Below are positions 44,428-57,400 of a stretch of 64,000 nt of DNA, in pieces. The notes beneath the pieces were generated by a model. It had not been told where the DNA came from and searched no databases. It worked only from the letters and a program-made list of their open reading frames with translations. Source of the stretch: Sphagnum magellanicum. Lineage: Eukaryota; Streptophyta; Sphagnopsida; Sphagnales; Sphagnaceae. The translations under genes and the position numbers were made by a program. Each line of letters starts with the position of its first letter. Positions within the stretch are counted from its first letter, which is position 1. The stretch is taken from NCBI GenBank assembly GCA_021904315.1, contig CM038914.1, positions 17,471,065 through 17,535,064 on the forward strand. The letters run 5' to 3'.

Positions 44428-45007
44428 GACTGTCTTTTCTAGCTGCAAGTATCTTCTCGGATAGCAATTCGAGAACTGGAGTGCGATTTTGCGGTTGCTC
44501 TCATGTGCGAGAACAATCTCAGATGTAGCTGAAGAAGAAGAAAAAGATCCGAGCTCAGCAAAGTCGATGACAGATTCGTCACGGCAGGCAGGGAGGAAGA
44601 AAAAACTTCTGAGGAATTGTGCGAAGGTCAGAGCTGACGAAAGTCAAGGACGGATGTTCTTCACGGCAGGCAGGAAGAAAAGCGAGGATTTTTTCCAAGG
44701 TAGGGGCCCAAATACGTCTTGTTCAGCATCTTTCTATTTTATTTTCTCTATCACTGTTGCTGAATCTTCTGAGAGAGTCAATAATCGAGAAAGTCTTTGC
44801 ATTAGCAATATGCATGCAGCTGAGTGGGATCATGTCCATAAGTGGAGATCTGGACTTCCGCGAGATGATTGTGGGCTGTTTCACCTCCAGTGGGATCACC
44901 CAAGGTATGGAGGATCTCCCTCTTGCCGCTTGGATAATGCCCAACACTCATTGTGTTGACAACTCTTGCTAATGATCTTGTCTTCTTTATCCTTGGCGTT
45001 TTTTCCA
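44428..45007. other. Upstream region of the interrupted oxidoreductase gene
   Basis: Presumed 5' flank of the minus-strand gene. A short block (CACGGCAGGCAGG...AAGAAAA) is duplicated at about 44580 and 44661. No TATA box or other promoter element can be assigned with confidence. Open frames here show no domain. Confidence 0.4.
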
Positions 45008-45391
45008 TTAAGGCGGCCCCTTTACACTAGGAGTCAAGCCCAATGTTCAACCCAAACCCAGCATTCCGACTGGTGCAAAAGTTGAAATCAGCCCCAAGGG
45101 CTTTACACTAGGAGTCAAGGCTGAAATAGAAAAAGAGTTTTCAATCTGCCCCAAGTGCTAATAAATGCTGAACTTTCTGACCTTGTATTGGCCCCAAGGC
45201 TGGAAAAAGTATACCATCAAATTTGGGAGGCCAATTTGCAAGCCTTGGGGCCAATGTTCCAGCATTTATTAATATCCTGACGTCAATGTTCTGGCATTTA
45301 TTAGTAACTTGGGCCCAATTTGCAACCCAAAAATGCTCAAACTTGGCCCCAAGTTTTTTTGGCCCGGACTCTTATTGTGAAGCGGGCCTTA
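45008..45391. mobile_element. Tourist/Harbinger-like MITE
   Basis: A ~380-bp element with terminal inverted repeats of about 28 bp (left AGGCGGCCCCTTTACACTAG, right end reverse complement GGCCCGCTTCACAATAAGAG). It is flanked by TTA (45008-45010 and 45389-45391), the target of PIF/Harbinger transposons. It has no coding capacity. CTTTACACTAGGAGTCAAG recurs inside it (about 45020 and 45102). The termini resemble the outer edge of the internal inverted-repeat arms in the giant transposon. Confidence 0.65.
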
Positions 45392-46598
45392 GTTTAAAGG
45401 CCAGTATACTACTGTCGAGATCTTGGGATGGTGAGGGGAAAAAGACCTGACGGGCAGAGTAGGTTTGTTACAGTTCACAAGCTCGTTGATTGCTAGGGTT
45501 CTGCACTTGGGGATTGGTAGGTTCTTTGGGAGGAGGAATGCTTTACCAAAGCCTTCCTTGCAAGAGGAGTCTGGCCAAACCTCCAAGCAGCAGACCAAAA
45601 AGTGCCCTCATCTTCACAGCCTGAAATTATTTTGAAGTGTCAAAGTTACTTCCTACAGTGCCTGCTATCGCAGTGGAATTTTGTAGAGTATTGAACCATG
45701 TTTGTTGGCGTAAGGTTCCTGGATCAGGAACTCATACCTGTAATTCAGTTTGTTGAGGATATGCAAGATTGTGGAAGGCTGCGGAACAAGGTGGTAGGTG
45801 GGCAGGTATATTTGAAAATTTAAATAGTCTTTGGTTCTTTCAAAATTTAGAAATCAAAGAACCTTCAGCTCTGTTTTTTTTTTAATTTTAAAGTTTTCAA
45901 ACAGCCTTAAATAACTGGAAATTTTCTTGAAATACATGTCTGTCAAATTATTTATTTATTTTGAAATTTATTTTCCAGCTTTGACACATGTCTGTTGAAT
46001 GATTAATTAATTTTGATATTTTCATTTTGAGAAAGAGAATCTCAATACTTTCCTTCAAAAAATTTGTTGTTAAAAGTAATTTCACAATTTCACACGAGCT
46101 ATTAGAGGTTGGGATGAGGAGGAATCAATCCACTCGACTGTCGAGAGGACCAAAATAATTTGGCTGGTGAAAGAGAGAGAGGAAAAAAAAAAAAGTATAT
46201 GCAGACAATGAATCATAAGTAGCTCCAAACAGCAAAAAAATAAAATAAAATATCAAAAGATAGAATTCATAGAATTGTACAACATGAATGGGTTTAAGAC
46301 CGAAACTATGTATGATTATTACATAGTTATGAAGTCTATGTTTTTTGTTGTAAAATTATTCTCCCACCCTTCTATTGGCTATGCAAGCCTCACCATTCTC
46401 CTACCATGATGTACACACAAACTACACCAAAACTATTCAAAACCAAAAGTCTTTCCAAAATCAAAACTTCAATTCTCACAAACTTTGTATTCATACCATA
46501 ACTTTGTACAAAATGAAAGTGTTTCTCAAGGTCACAAACATCTCTTTATATATTAACCAAAAGGAAACTAATCAAGAAACTTCCTAAAACTTATCCAC
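45392..46598. other. Spacer without genes
   Basis: AT-rich DNA with A-rich runs (about 46180-46250). Short frames only; nothing recognised. Confidence 0.5.
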
Positions 46599-47127
46599 CA
46601 CATGGTTCCCCAAATAATCAAAAGGAAACAACATCACATGGTTGCCCATGTGATTCCACATTTAATCACAAGGAAACAACATCACATGGTTATCCATGTG
46701 ATTCCACAATTAATCACAAGGAAACAACATCACATGGTTGCCCATGTGATTCCACAATTAATCACAAGGAAACAACATCACATGGTTGCCCATGTGATTC
46801 CACATTTAATCATAAGGAAACAACATCACATGGTTGTCCATGTGATTCCACAATTAATCATAAGGAAACAACATCACATGGTTCCCCATGTGATTCCACA
46901 TTTAATCATAAGGAAACAACATCACATGGTTCCCCATGTGATTCCACATTTAATCATAAGGAAACAACATCACATGGTTCCCCATGTGATTCCACAATTA
47001 ATCACAAGCAAACAACATCACATGATTCCCCATGTGATTCCACATTTAATCATAAGGAAACATCACATGGTTCCCCATGTGATTCCACAATTAATCACAA
47101 GCAAACAACATCACATGGTGCACATGA
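46599..47127 (+). repeat. 48-bp minisatellite with palindromic core
   Basis: About ten units of 48 bp (CACATGGTTGCCCATGTGAT ... AATCACAAGGAAACAACAT). Because 48 is a multiple of three, one frame stays open for 176 codons and translates as a 16-residue repeat (HMVAHVIPQLITRKQ). Each unit contains CACATGG...CCATGTG, a short palindrome. No start context, splice site or family match supports a real protein. Units differ mainly at a few sites (GCCC/CCCC; ATTT/AATT). Confidence 0.92.
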
Positions 47128-48094
47128 CATAAGTCAATGCACCATGATCAAATTATGGAATCCTACACCCAACTTACCCCATTAAATAATTACCCAAGTA
47201 ATTGTGTAATCAAGTTACGTATCAAGTTACAAAACCATTGCCCAAATCCCCAAAAAGCTACCTATTCCATCATGGTAGATGATGTTAAAATAAGATACAT
47301 GATAGATGATGATTCTTCCTCAACCTCGTAGCTATTAATCCCACCCCATGAGCAGCTGCTGATGCAAAGACAAAACCAGTAAAACTTCAGCAAAAACAAC
47401 TAAGAAGCAGAAGAAGAATAAGAAGAAGAAAGGGGGGGCCGACTTGATTCAAGGCTAGCTAGCTAGACTCTAGCAAACTGAACCAGATCAGGAAGAACGC
47501 CAATGACCCAACAAACAATAAAATTAATAAAAAATAATTCTCAACCCCATAAATGCCATCATCGTCTACTACATCATGGTTGCAACTTTTCCCAATTGCA
47601 GCTAGGGTTAACTTAGCTGTAGAAAATTACTCCTAATTTCTATTTATAACATACATTCCTGCTGATTCCCCCATGTAACATCTAGCTAGCCTAGCTACAA
47701 AATTATTATCCACCTCGTTCCATCTATGGATAGCAGCACTAGGCTAGTATTGCACGCAGTCTAAGTGTTACCAAATCACCTCCAACATTAAATAATAAAT
47801 ATACCTTCTAGTTTAAGGGCAGCTTCAACACATGTTTGTTGAGTAATTATTACTATTATTGATTAGATTTGAAGATTTCAAGTCCAAAAATAGGATGTTC
47901 CCCATCAGATTCTCTTTTTCCCTTCACAAACTTTTGTTCTTTGAAAACAGGTTTTTAAAAAAAATTCAACATATCTATAAATAATTTAATTTTAGTGTCT
48001 AAGCTGTCCAAGGTACTATGGTATATTCATTGTTCTCGATCAGCAGAACCTATAGCTCGATCGGTTGGTACTTAGTACTTAGTCAACTGCCCTT
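47128..48094. other. Spacer without genes
   Basis: Contains a GAAGAA-type run near 47401-47431 and CTAGCTAGCTAG near 47455. No gene seen. Confidence 0.5.
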
Positions 48095-48395
48095 TCTGGA
48101 GCCCAGTCAAGCCGAGCCTCCATAAGGTAGGTAAATAATTTTATACTTGCTGCGAGCTTTTGTGAGCTGAGCCTCAATCAGGTAGGTAGGTAGATTTGTA
48201 AGTACTGCCGTTAGGTAGTTTTACACCTACTGCCCTTCGTGAGCCAAGTCTCAATTAGGACATAGGAAGGTACATTCCTACCTACTGTCCTTCTGTGAGC
48301 CGAAGGCTCAATCAGGTAAGTCGGAAATCATAATACCGAGTGGCCTTTTGTGAGCCAAGGCTCAATCAGGTAGGTACTTTTATACTTACTGAGTC
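48095..48395 (+). repeat. Degenerate ~65-bp tandem repeat
   Basis: GTGAGCC(G/A)A(A)GGCTCAATCAGGTAGGTA-like units recur about five times (for example at 48163, 48237, 48295 and 48350), each followed by TTTATACTTACTG or a variant. GAGCC...GGCTC within each unit is palindromic. No coding role is seen. Confidence 0.8.
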
Positions 48396-51300
48396 TGGAG
48401 CCTGTCCTTTCAAACGTTATTTTGTGTGAAGAAGGTACATACAAAGGTCTTCTTTTGGGCTTTTTTGGACCTTGCGGTTCCTGATTGCACGTTTCAAATT
48501 TCCACGTTTTATTATCACTGGGGTGACCTCTGCTGCTGTTGGTACAAGTGTCCTCTCTTGTTTACCCAATCAATTTCTCCTTCAAAAATCAGTTTCCAAC
48601 AATACCTTTAAGTGTGCCCACTTCTTTTCCCAAACAAAATTTTGTTTTGATATTATTGAATTTTCAATGGCAATTTTGTTCAATATCAAGTAACTCTTGC
48701 ATCCTAGCTTGTCTAAACATTAAAAAACCACCTTGGTGCACCTCTCCTCACCAAGAGCTTTCAAACAGTATCAAGAGTGCAAGTGAGGGACACTTTGGTT
48801 TGGGAGATCTCAACATCACAATTTAATCAACATCATTAATAAATAGACTAGTGTGGCTTCTGTCATTGGCCCAAGCATGAGCAAGATTATGCAACTGTTC
48901 CACGTGTGAATAGAACCTTGACAATACAACCCAATTGTGAAAATTTTGTTTAAATTTTAATTAATTTCTCAAAATTCATATCTCACACACCTTCCAACTA
49001 AAAATTATGAAATCACATCCAAAAAATCTCAAAGTTGAGCCTTGGATGAGGCAGTAGTCCAGTTTAGCCTTGCATTTTGAGAATGTCCTCCACCCATGGG
49101 CTTTATCGATCATGGCAAATGTTATTATGAACCTAAATATACATAAATCATGAGACATAGGAGCTGGATGGTTCATACACTTACAGATAGATTCAAAAGT
49201 AACCTTGCATGCAATTACTTAAGGGGAAAGGCAAAAAGAAAGAAATGCATGGATTTGTGGGGGAAATCATTCCTTCCAAAAACCATGTTAAGTTTTATGT
49301 TAATTAGAACTAATTAGGGTTTGACTTTGGATTGGTCTTATATTGTTTTAGTTATTTAATTGGAATCAAAAGAATTATATGTAAGCATAGTGTTAACTAT
49401 ATGTACATTCCCATGGAAGCACATGTTGCTAAAGATTACATGCAATAAAACATACCTATAAAACTGGGTGTTTCAAGTTTCAACACCAAACTTGTGACAT
49501 TTCTTTTGGTGTATTGCATCAAATATCCAAAGACATAAATTTCTTATGGTTGCCAAAAGGTGTTATTTTAAAGGATTGGAAGTTCATGGATTCAAGGAGA
49601 ACAAAGGCCCATTATTGGAACAAACTTTTCAAGTCCAAATATCATGTGTGAACCAAACAAACCTAAGTCTCGACTTCAAACTCCAATCCTATTATTACAC
49701 CAAGAACTCACATATTTTAACCCACCAACCTATGTGTTGCTATATCAACAAGATTCAACTTTAGGGTTGTATTGGTATTTCAAGTCAATTTGACACACCA
49801 GCAACCCACCTGAATGCCATGAATTCAGCAATAGAAAAAGAAATTGAACCTTGATACTTAAACCCTAAACCCAAAGATTGTGTAACTATTAAAAAGTCAC
49901 ATTGCCTTTGGTACACGAATGATGTGCATTAAAGCCAAATTCAATACAAACTTCATCCCTTCTTTCAAAACCTAGGCCTATTAAGGCATTGCCCAATTTG
50001 TAGGATTGGGCATCATGTGGACGATAGTGGTGGAGAGGCTATGGTGAAGGCGCATGAAATATCACTTCATTAATAGAAAACTAAATAAGCAACTTCAAAT
50101 GAACAATGCTTAATGGCCAGTGATAAATTTTTTTAATTTTTCTGTGTTGTGTCATTGGCTAGCATCCCAAGAGGGATTTAGCACAAAATGGCCACAAGTT
50201 TTTAGAACCCATCTAAATAGTTAAAAAGATAGTTTTAAAAATGTTATCAAAATAAAATCAGAGTCCAAATGTGGCAGAAAAAGTTCAAATTTTAAATCAC
50301 ACATGGTCCCTTATTTACACACCACTATTTGATGACGACTGTCGCCAAAAGTGTTTTTACTTAGAATGTACCCAATCATTCGTTCCTACCTACATGAGAT
50401 TCTACCTATCTCCCTACCTACTTATATTGGGGAGGTGGATTTAAATTACTCTAGGTGAAAACAAGAAATCTCCTTCTTTTCATTTAATTATATTTAATAT
50501 TCCTTTTTGGAATATCAAACAATCACTTGCAGAACTTCATTATAAGAATTCAATAGGGAATTTAGGTGAATTCCTAATGATATACATTTAGAGAGAGAGT
50601 AGGGAATCACTTTTCACCCAATTACAATTTTCAATTTATATATTAAATACTAGTATGTCTAAGTATTGGTGTTTGAATATTCAAATTATTTTACTTAGTT
50701 CTTTTCATAAAAAAATGTTTTGGGGCATGTAGGTTCGTTCCGCTAATGATTTTTTTTTTTAAATGTAAATTAAAATTTCTATCCGAACCATTTTTTCCCC
50801 CTAATTGGAGAATAGCTGAAAAGAATCTTCTAGTAAACATATTTAAAATAAGTAGCTCATGTGGGTGATCGACATAATTATTCCAATTTTTTGACATGGT
50901 GTTTAAATTATGTTCATGGGGTTCAAAACGACATCAGGATTTGGATCCGAATGATTTTTCATTTTTATTTAAGTCTTGAGTTGTTGTTGGTTAATCAAAT
51001 TAGAACAATTTGAAATTTATTATTGAATTGTATCTAATGTAGGCATAGCTTTTTTTCTTTCCAAATTTTTCATATAAAACATTTGGTGAAAATTTCCAAA
51101 AATTAGCAAAATTATTCTAGGAAAAGAAATCCCTTATTGTTGAGAAAATAACAAAAGTTTTTGGAAAAAAATATCAATAAATATGCACCCTCATTTTTAC
51201 TATATGTTTTTCTTAAAATAAAAAACTTCAATTATGATAATGACAAAGTGTGAAGTTGTAAGATTAGCATAATGTGAATGGATAATAAATTTACAGAATT

Positions 51301-52491
51301 TTTTTTTAAAATAAATCTTATGATAATCATATCATAAGGAAATAAATATGGATGATTGTAAAAAAGATCATTTTATATTATTTAGGAACAATTTTTTTAT
51401 TTTGGGTGAAATTTCACCACTTGGCCACAAACAAAATGACAATGTAAATCTTACCAAAAAAATATTTTGAAAAAAAATCTGAATTTATCATACTTAGATA
51501 AAAAGTTCTAACATGTCACTAACACATAACAAAAATCCTAATTTTAATAATTTCCTTTGTAAGATTTTTACTATTTAATTTCAAAAAGACCTATCCTAGC
51601 TAGGAAGAAGCTTTCACCATGGTCAAAATGGCTAGTTTGGTGAAATGTTTATTCTCTAGAAGGGTAGGTGGTTTGATTTTTTACTTTTAAAAACTCTAAC
51701 TATATATATATATGAAATGTTTGGCTACCTAAAAACTGTGCAATAAAGTTCAATATAATTATGTTTATTTGGTTCACTTTAAATAATTAGACAATTTTTA
51801 AATGCTCTAAAGAATGTGATGAACAAATTTCTTAAGGTGGATATTTTAATAATATAACTTATGGACAAATTAAATCTTTGAATTGCCCACTATAACATAA
51901 GCCTCCTTTGGCACAATGCACACATTTCGCAGATACATATTGCACAAAACAAATGACAAAACACACAAACTTCAAACTATGCACAATTACGAAAACTTAT
52001 TTGTTCAAACAAACTTGTGAAGGAATAGAACCTCTAAATTGCCCATTGCAACACATTGCCTACAATTAAAAACTCAAACTATACAAAAAAATTAATCTAC
52101 TTGTTAGTATTACCTACACAAAAAATCATGATGTGATACTAATACACACTAAAGATTCAAACTTTTGAGATCATGGAAACCAAGGCCCAATGACCAAAAT
52201 TCAAACCTCAACTTTGAGCTTACATGTAAAAACAATTAAAAATTGGATTTGAAAGCCATATCAAACTAGCAAACCCTTCCAAGCCACAATTGCTTATGGT
52301 TATAGAAAAAAAATTAGAATGTAAAATTTTTGAGCAAACATTTTAATCACAAGGTTTAAATGTGTTGTTCATCAATTATGGAGTTTTGACTTGATGAAAT
52401 TCAAATTGTTAAAGTATATTTTGTCCTTAATAGAACCAAGAACTTGCACCATGGCGATTTTTACCAACTTCAAGTATTTTAACATTTTATG
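48396..52491. other. AT-rich gene-free DNA
   Basis: About 4 kb of very AT-rich sequence with only short random frames. I see no TE termini, RNA gene or ordered repeats. Confidence 0.55.
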
Positions 52492-53317
52492 TGTTGTCAC
52501 AACCCCACTTTGAGGGAAGTGTGAGGTTGTCACTCACACTGCCGAAAATGGGACTTGGGAGTCCTCCGGGACTCCTGAAAACTCAGAGCACAATTGTAGG
52601 GGTGAAAACACCTCACATTGAGGAGTTCTTTGTACCATTGAAAAGTTCTTGAAGTGTAGATGTCCAAAATGGCCTCGCATGAACCATTTGGACATTTGCA
52701 GCACAAGTTATGGTCGAAAGAAGGGTCGGGAGTCAAACTGACAATTTGACTCCTGACCACTAAAAGTCAGGAATCGACCCGATTCTGGTGCGTGTAGGTG
52801 AAGTGTGACACACCATTGGAAAGCTTTCAAGGAGAGCTACAATTTTGGTTGACACCTCGTCCCAATCCGAGTTTAAGGCGAGGAGTTATGAACGTCCAAA
52901 GTCCTAGGAGTCCAAACCGGGACAATTTCAAGACTCCACTTTGGGAGTCCCGGGAAAAAAAGCCATTTGGATGTAAGTGTGGCGGAGAGCTGTAGAGAAT
53001 ACTATATGGGGGAAGGTGGTGGCTTCCCCTGAATCCGGGCCATGTTGAGTCAAATGAGTCCAAGGTAGCCCGTGGCTTGTCCTAACACCAAAAGGGTGCA
53101 GAATGAGTTCTAACCAATTTGTTGGTTGGATTTGGATGCAGGACCGTGTAATTGAGTAAGCTTGTCCCTTTTCCTAGTCTATCCCGGAGCTTTTAGCACG
53201 CCCCTCTCACCCTCTTTAGTGTTGGAAGCTGGGAACATGCCCCGAGTCCCAAAAATTCCGCAATTTTAGTGATTTCGCTCCACTTGGGGCTAACTTGGGA
53301 CTTCGGAGCGCATCACA
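52492..53317 (+). repeat. 5' LTR of retrotransposon A
   Basis: 826 bp, TGTTGTCACAACCCCACTTT ... GGAGCGCATCACA. It ends directly before the primer-binding site and matches the LTRs at 56771, 57855 and 63914 (shared GGGAGTCCTCCGGGACTCCT and TACTATATGGGGGAAGGTGG). Confidence 0.9.
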
Positions 53318-53330
53318 TGGTATCAGAGCT
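53318..53330 (+). promoter_or_regulatory. Primer-binding site, initiator tRNA-Met (A)
   Basis: TGGTATCAGAGCT follows the LTR end CACA directly and is the usual complement of the 3' end of plant initiator methionine tRNA. Confidence 0.92.
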
Positions 53331-53365
53331 CCAGTTGAGCTCGGTGCACTTCTTGGGAGTTCTAG

Positions 53366-54412
53366 ATGGCGCCCAAGAAAAATCGGAAGCAAGCCCAAAA
53401 CACCATGTTGGAAGAACCCAACGAAGATCGTGTAGTCCTGCCGGAGTCAATTGGGGAAGAGAAACCAATAACCCAAGAGGACCAAGATGAGCTCGAAAGT
53501 GAGGAGGAACAACGAAGCTTGGTCCTATTCACCCATGAACAATTGGAAGTCCTCCTCAAGATGAATATGCCCGACTTTAGTGAACTGGTTGCGGCCCTCA
53601 AAGGAGGAGCATCTAAGGATGCAAGGTTCCAACCAGCCAAACCTGGGAATTTCGATGATGCCCATAACCAAAAGGTTGTGGATGCTTGGCTTGGGGAAAT
53701 GGAGGATTATTTGCATGCCGCCAAGGTTGGACGCCATTCGGCCGTGGAGCTTGCTCAATCCTATTTGAAAGGTTATGCCGCCACATGGTGGAGGACAATG
53801 AGACAAAAAGAAAGGAATAACCATGGCTACACTTGGGAGTTCTTTAAGGAACGCATTGAGACCGAATTTGTTCCAAGGAACTCCAATTACATCTCGAGGT
53901 GCAAACTTCGTGACCTTGTGAATGCCACAAATGAAAATTTGAGGCAATATGTGAGGGCTTACTCCGAACTCATGTTCGAAATCTGACACATGCATGAGTT
54001 GGACCATGTGTGCCAATTCGTGATGGGGCTTCCAACTTGGGCCAAGCAAGAGCTTGAGGAAAATTGGCCCTCCTCACTATCCGAAGCCATCACAAAAGTG
54101 GAAGGCTTTTCGGATGTGGGGCGGAGTGAAAAATCCGAGTTCAAGAAGGATGACAAGTTCCTTCACAAGAAACCAAAGCATGATGGTGAATGGAACCATA
54201 AGCAAGGAAGCCCAACAAAGGATAAGCCCAAACAATTCCAAGGCGCGGGGTTTAAACCCAAGGGGAACTTTGTGAAGAAAGGGGCTCCTTTCAAAGGGAA
54301 CCAACCCAAGGGAGATGTTAGGGTGAAACCCAAAGGAGCATGTTTCAACTGCAACGAGATGGGGCATTACTCCAAGGATTGCCCCAAGTCCAAAGTGGGG
54401 AATGGGGGGCTC
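53366..54412 (+). pseudogene. gag: gag of retrotransposon A
   Basis: Starts ATGGCGCCCAAGAAAAATCG. It contains the capsid-type block (YLKGYAATWWRTM, EFFKERIETEFVP, LRDLVNATNENLRQYVRAY) and a CCHC zinc knuckle (CFNCNEMGHYSKDC, about 54340-54381). A TGA at 53984-53986 replaces a Gln codon found in element B. The frame shifts near 54404 in a G-rich run before protease. Two-part ORF, not functional. Confidence 0.88.
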
Positions 54413-57400
54413 TAAGGTAATTGCCTTCAATGCCAACCTAGCCCAAGCTGAATGCAATCGACTTATCTTCTTGAAGGGGAAGATTGCTAAGTGGGATTTG
54501 TTATGTCTTTTGGACATAGGGGCTTCTCACAACTTCATAACACGAGAAAGCGTTGAAAGGATGGAGCTCCACTTGGAGGAGCTCAAGGCACCCATCAAGG
54601 TGCATTTCGCAGATAGGGTTCCCCTTCCCACTACGTTGCAAGCAAAAGAGGTGCCTCTCCAACTAGGAAATTAAAGAGGAAAGGTGGACTTGTTGGTGTC
54701 TTCCTTGGGTGGAATGGAGTGCGTTTTGGGAATGGAGTTCATCACCCAAAACAATGTGCTCATAGAAGGGCACAATAGGCTAGTTAGGATTCGTTCCAAA
54801 ACTGGGATCGTGAAAGTGAAGGCGCATGAGATGCCTTGTGTGGGTGGGCCAACCATTCACTTTATGTTAAAAAAAACGTGGGAAAGAGAATGTGTGGGAG
54901 GTTACAGCATGTTGTGTGTCATGCAGGTGTTGGATGAGTATGAGCCCAAGGAAGTCACCAAGTTGATGACTTCCGCCAAGTGCATAAAGCAAGTTTTGGA
55001 AGAGTTCCCGAATGTGATGCCCAAAGAGTTGCCCAAAGACGTACCCCCGAGAACACGAGTTAATCATGCAATTGAAGTGGTATCGGGAGTGGCACCTCCC
55101 ACCAAGGCCCCCTATAGAATGAGTCATGAAGAGTTGAAAGAGCTTAAGGTTCAACTTGAAGAACTCCTCACGAAAGGTGACATTAAACCAAACAAATCAC
55201 CATATGGGGCACTTGTCCTTTTTGTTCACAAGAAGGATGGGATATTGAAAATGTGTGTGAATTATAGAGCATTCAACAAGGCAACAATGAAAAACCGGTA
55301 TCCTTTGCCTCGAATCGATGATCTATTTGATCATCTCTCGGGAGCCAAGGTTTTTAGTAAGATTGATCTACGTTCGGGATATTACCAAGTTCGGAGTGCG
55401 AAAGGGGATGAAGAAAAGACTGTTTGCCGCACAAGGTATGGCTCATATGAGTTCTTGGTGATGCCTTTTGGGCTCACTAATGCACCTGCCACATTTTGCA
55501 CTTTCACGAATGACATTTTCCGGGAATGGCTTGATGACTTTGTGGTTGTCTACATAGATGACATTTTGATCTATAGTGGCTCCTTGGAGGAGCACGCGGA
55601 GCACCTTTGCAAGGTGTTCCAAAGATGAAGGGAAAACAAGTTGTATGCCAAGCTTGAGAAGTGCGAATTTGGGGTGACGGAAGTGGACTTCCTTGGGCAT
55701 AGGATAACTCAAGAAGGTTTGAAAATGGATGATCACAAGGTCAAAGCAATTGTGGATTGGGAACCACCCAAGTCGGTGACAGCTTTAAGATCCTTTTCGG
55801 ATTGGCCTCCTACTATCGCAAGTTCATCAAGAACTTTACGAAAATAACCGCGCCTTTGACAAACCTCTTGAAAAAGTCCGCCGTCACTTACGAATGGGAG
55901 GGAGCATGCGACGAAGCCTTTGAAACCTTGAAAGGCATTTTGGTGAAGGCACCAGTGTTGAAGTTGCCCGACTTTGACGAAGACTTTGAGATCCACTCCG
56001 ATGCCTTCGACTTTGTAATTGGAGGAGTCCTAGTGCAAGAAGGAAGACCAGTGGCATTTGAGAGCAAGAAGTTGAGTGAGACAGAGCGAAGGTGGCCAAC
56101 ACATGAGAAGGAAATGTGGGCAGTCATACATTGCCTCAAGACTTGGGGCCATTACATAGGCTCTAAAGATTTTGGTGGTGTGGACCGACAATGTGACCTT
56201 GAAGTACTTTGCCATTCAACCCACGTTGTCCTCAAAACAAATGAAATGGCAAGACACATTGGCTTTGTTCAATGTGAATATTCGACACAAGCCCGGGGGA
56301 TAATGTAGTGCCCGACACGTTCAGTCGAAACCACCAACTTAAAGTGGTGTATGTGGAAGAGACGGAACTTCAAAAAAAAGTTCGACTAGCAAGCCACCGA
56401 AATGCATTTGCCAAGGAGGCAAGGCAAAACATTCAAAATGGAGCCAAGTTCCACTTCCATTTGCAAAATGGATTATTATGGTACAAACAAAAGCGACTCT
56501 ATGTACCGGAAGGGAAGATGAGGGACACCATTTTGAAGGAGTGTCATGATAGACCGCTTGCGGGCCATGGTGGTGCAAAGCACACCACAACACTCCTAAA
56601 GAAGTCCTACTATTGGCCCAACTTGAAGGATAGTGCGGAAGAGTATGTGAAGACTTGTTTAACTTGCTAACGAAATCAAACCCTCAATAAGAAGCTAGCG
56701 AATTTGTTACAACCTTTGCTAATTCCGGAAGGGCCGTGGGAAAGTGTGTCCATGGATTTCATGGTAAGCTTGTTATCGCAACCCCACTTTGGGGCTAAGT
56801 GTGAGAATGCAACTCACATTCCCAAAAGTGGGAAACTTGGAGTCCTCCGGGACTCCTGAAAACTCAGAAGACGATTTGAGGGACCAAATCTCCTTGTATT
56901 GGTGCGTTCTTTATATCAATGAAAAGTTCTTGAAGTGTAAATGCTCAAAATGGCCTCACATGGGCCATTTGGACATCTATAGCCCAAGTTATGGGCAAAA
57001 GAAGGACCGGGAGTCAAATTGCCAGTTTGACTCCCGACCACTAAAAGTCGGGAATCGTCCTCTTCCCAATGTCGCTTGAAGGAGTGCAACACGGCGTTGG
57101 AAAGCTCTCGACAAGGGCTACAACTTTGGTTGAGACCTTGTCCCGATCCGAGTTTGAGGCGAGGAGCTATGAGCGTCCAAAGTCCCGGGATTCCAATTCG
57201 GGACTCCAACGCGAGACAGTTTCGGGACTCCAACTTGGGAGTCCCGGGAAAAAGAGCCATTCGAATGTAGCCTCCGCGATGAGACGCAGAAAATACTATA
57301 TGGGGGAAGGTGGTGGCTTCCCCTGAGTCCGTGCCGTGGTGAGTCTTATGTGTGAAAGTGCCCGTGGTTTGTCCCAACACCCAAGGGTGTTCCTGAATGT

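Noticed and set aside
44489..44972. Plus-strand frames of 117-156 codons upstream of the flavoprotein gene.
   Set aside because: No domain and no coherent start; the region is better explained as 5' flank of the minus-strand gene.
46599..47127. Regular short repeats with palindromic cores looked like a CRISPR array.
   Set aside because: Units are contiguous 48-bp minisatellite copies with no unique spacers, and the sequence is a plant nuclear genome.
53525..54517. Long minus-strand frames across gag of element A (and the same in B).
   Set aside because: Antisense to gag with its clear zinc knuckle; no independent support.
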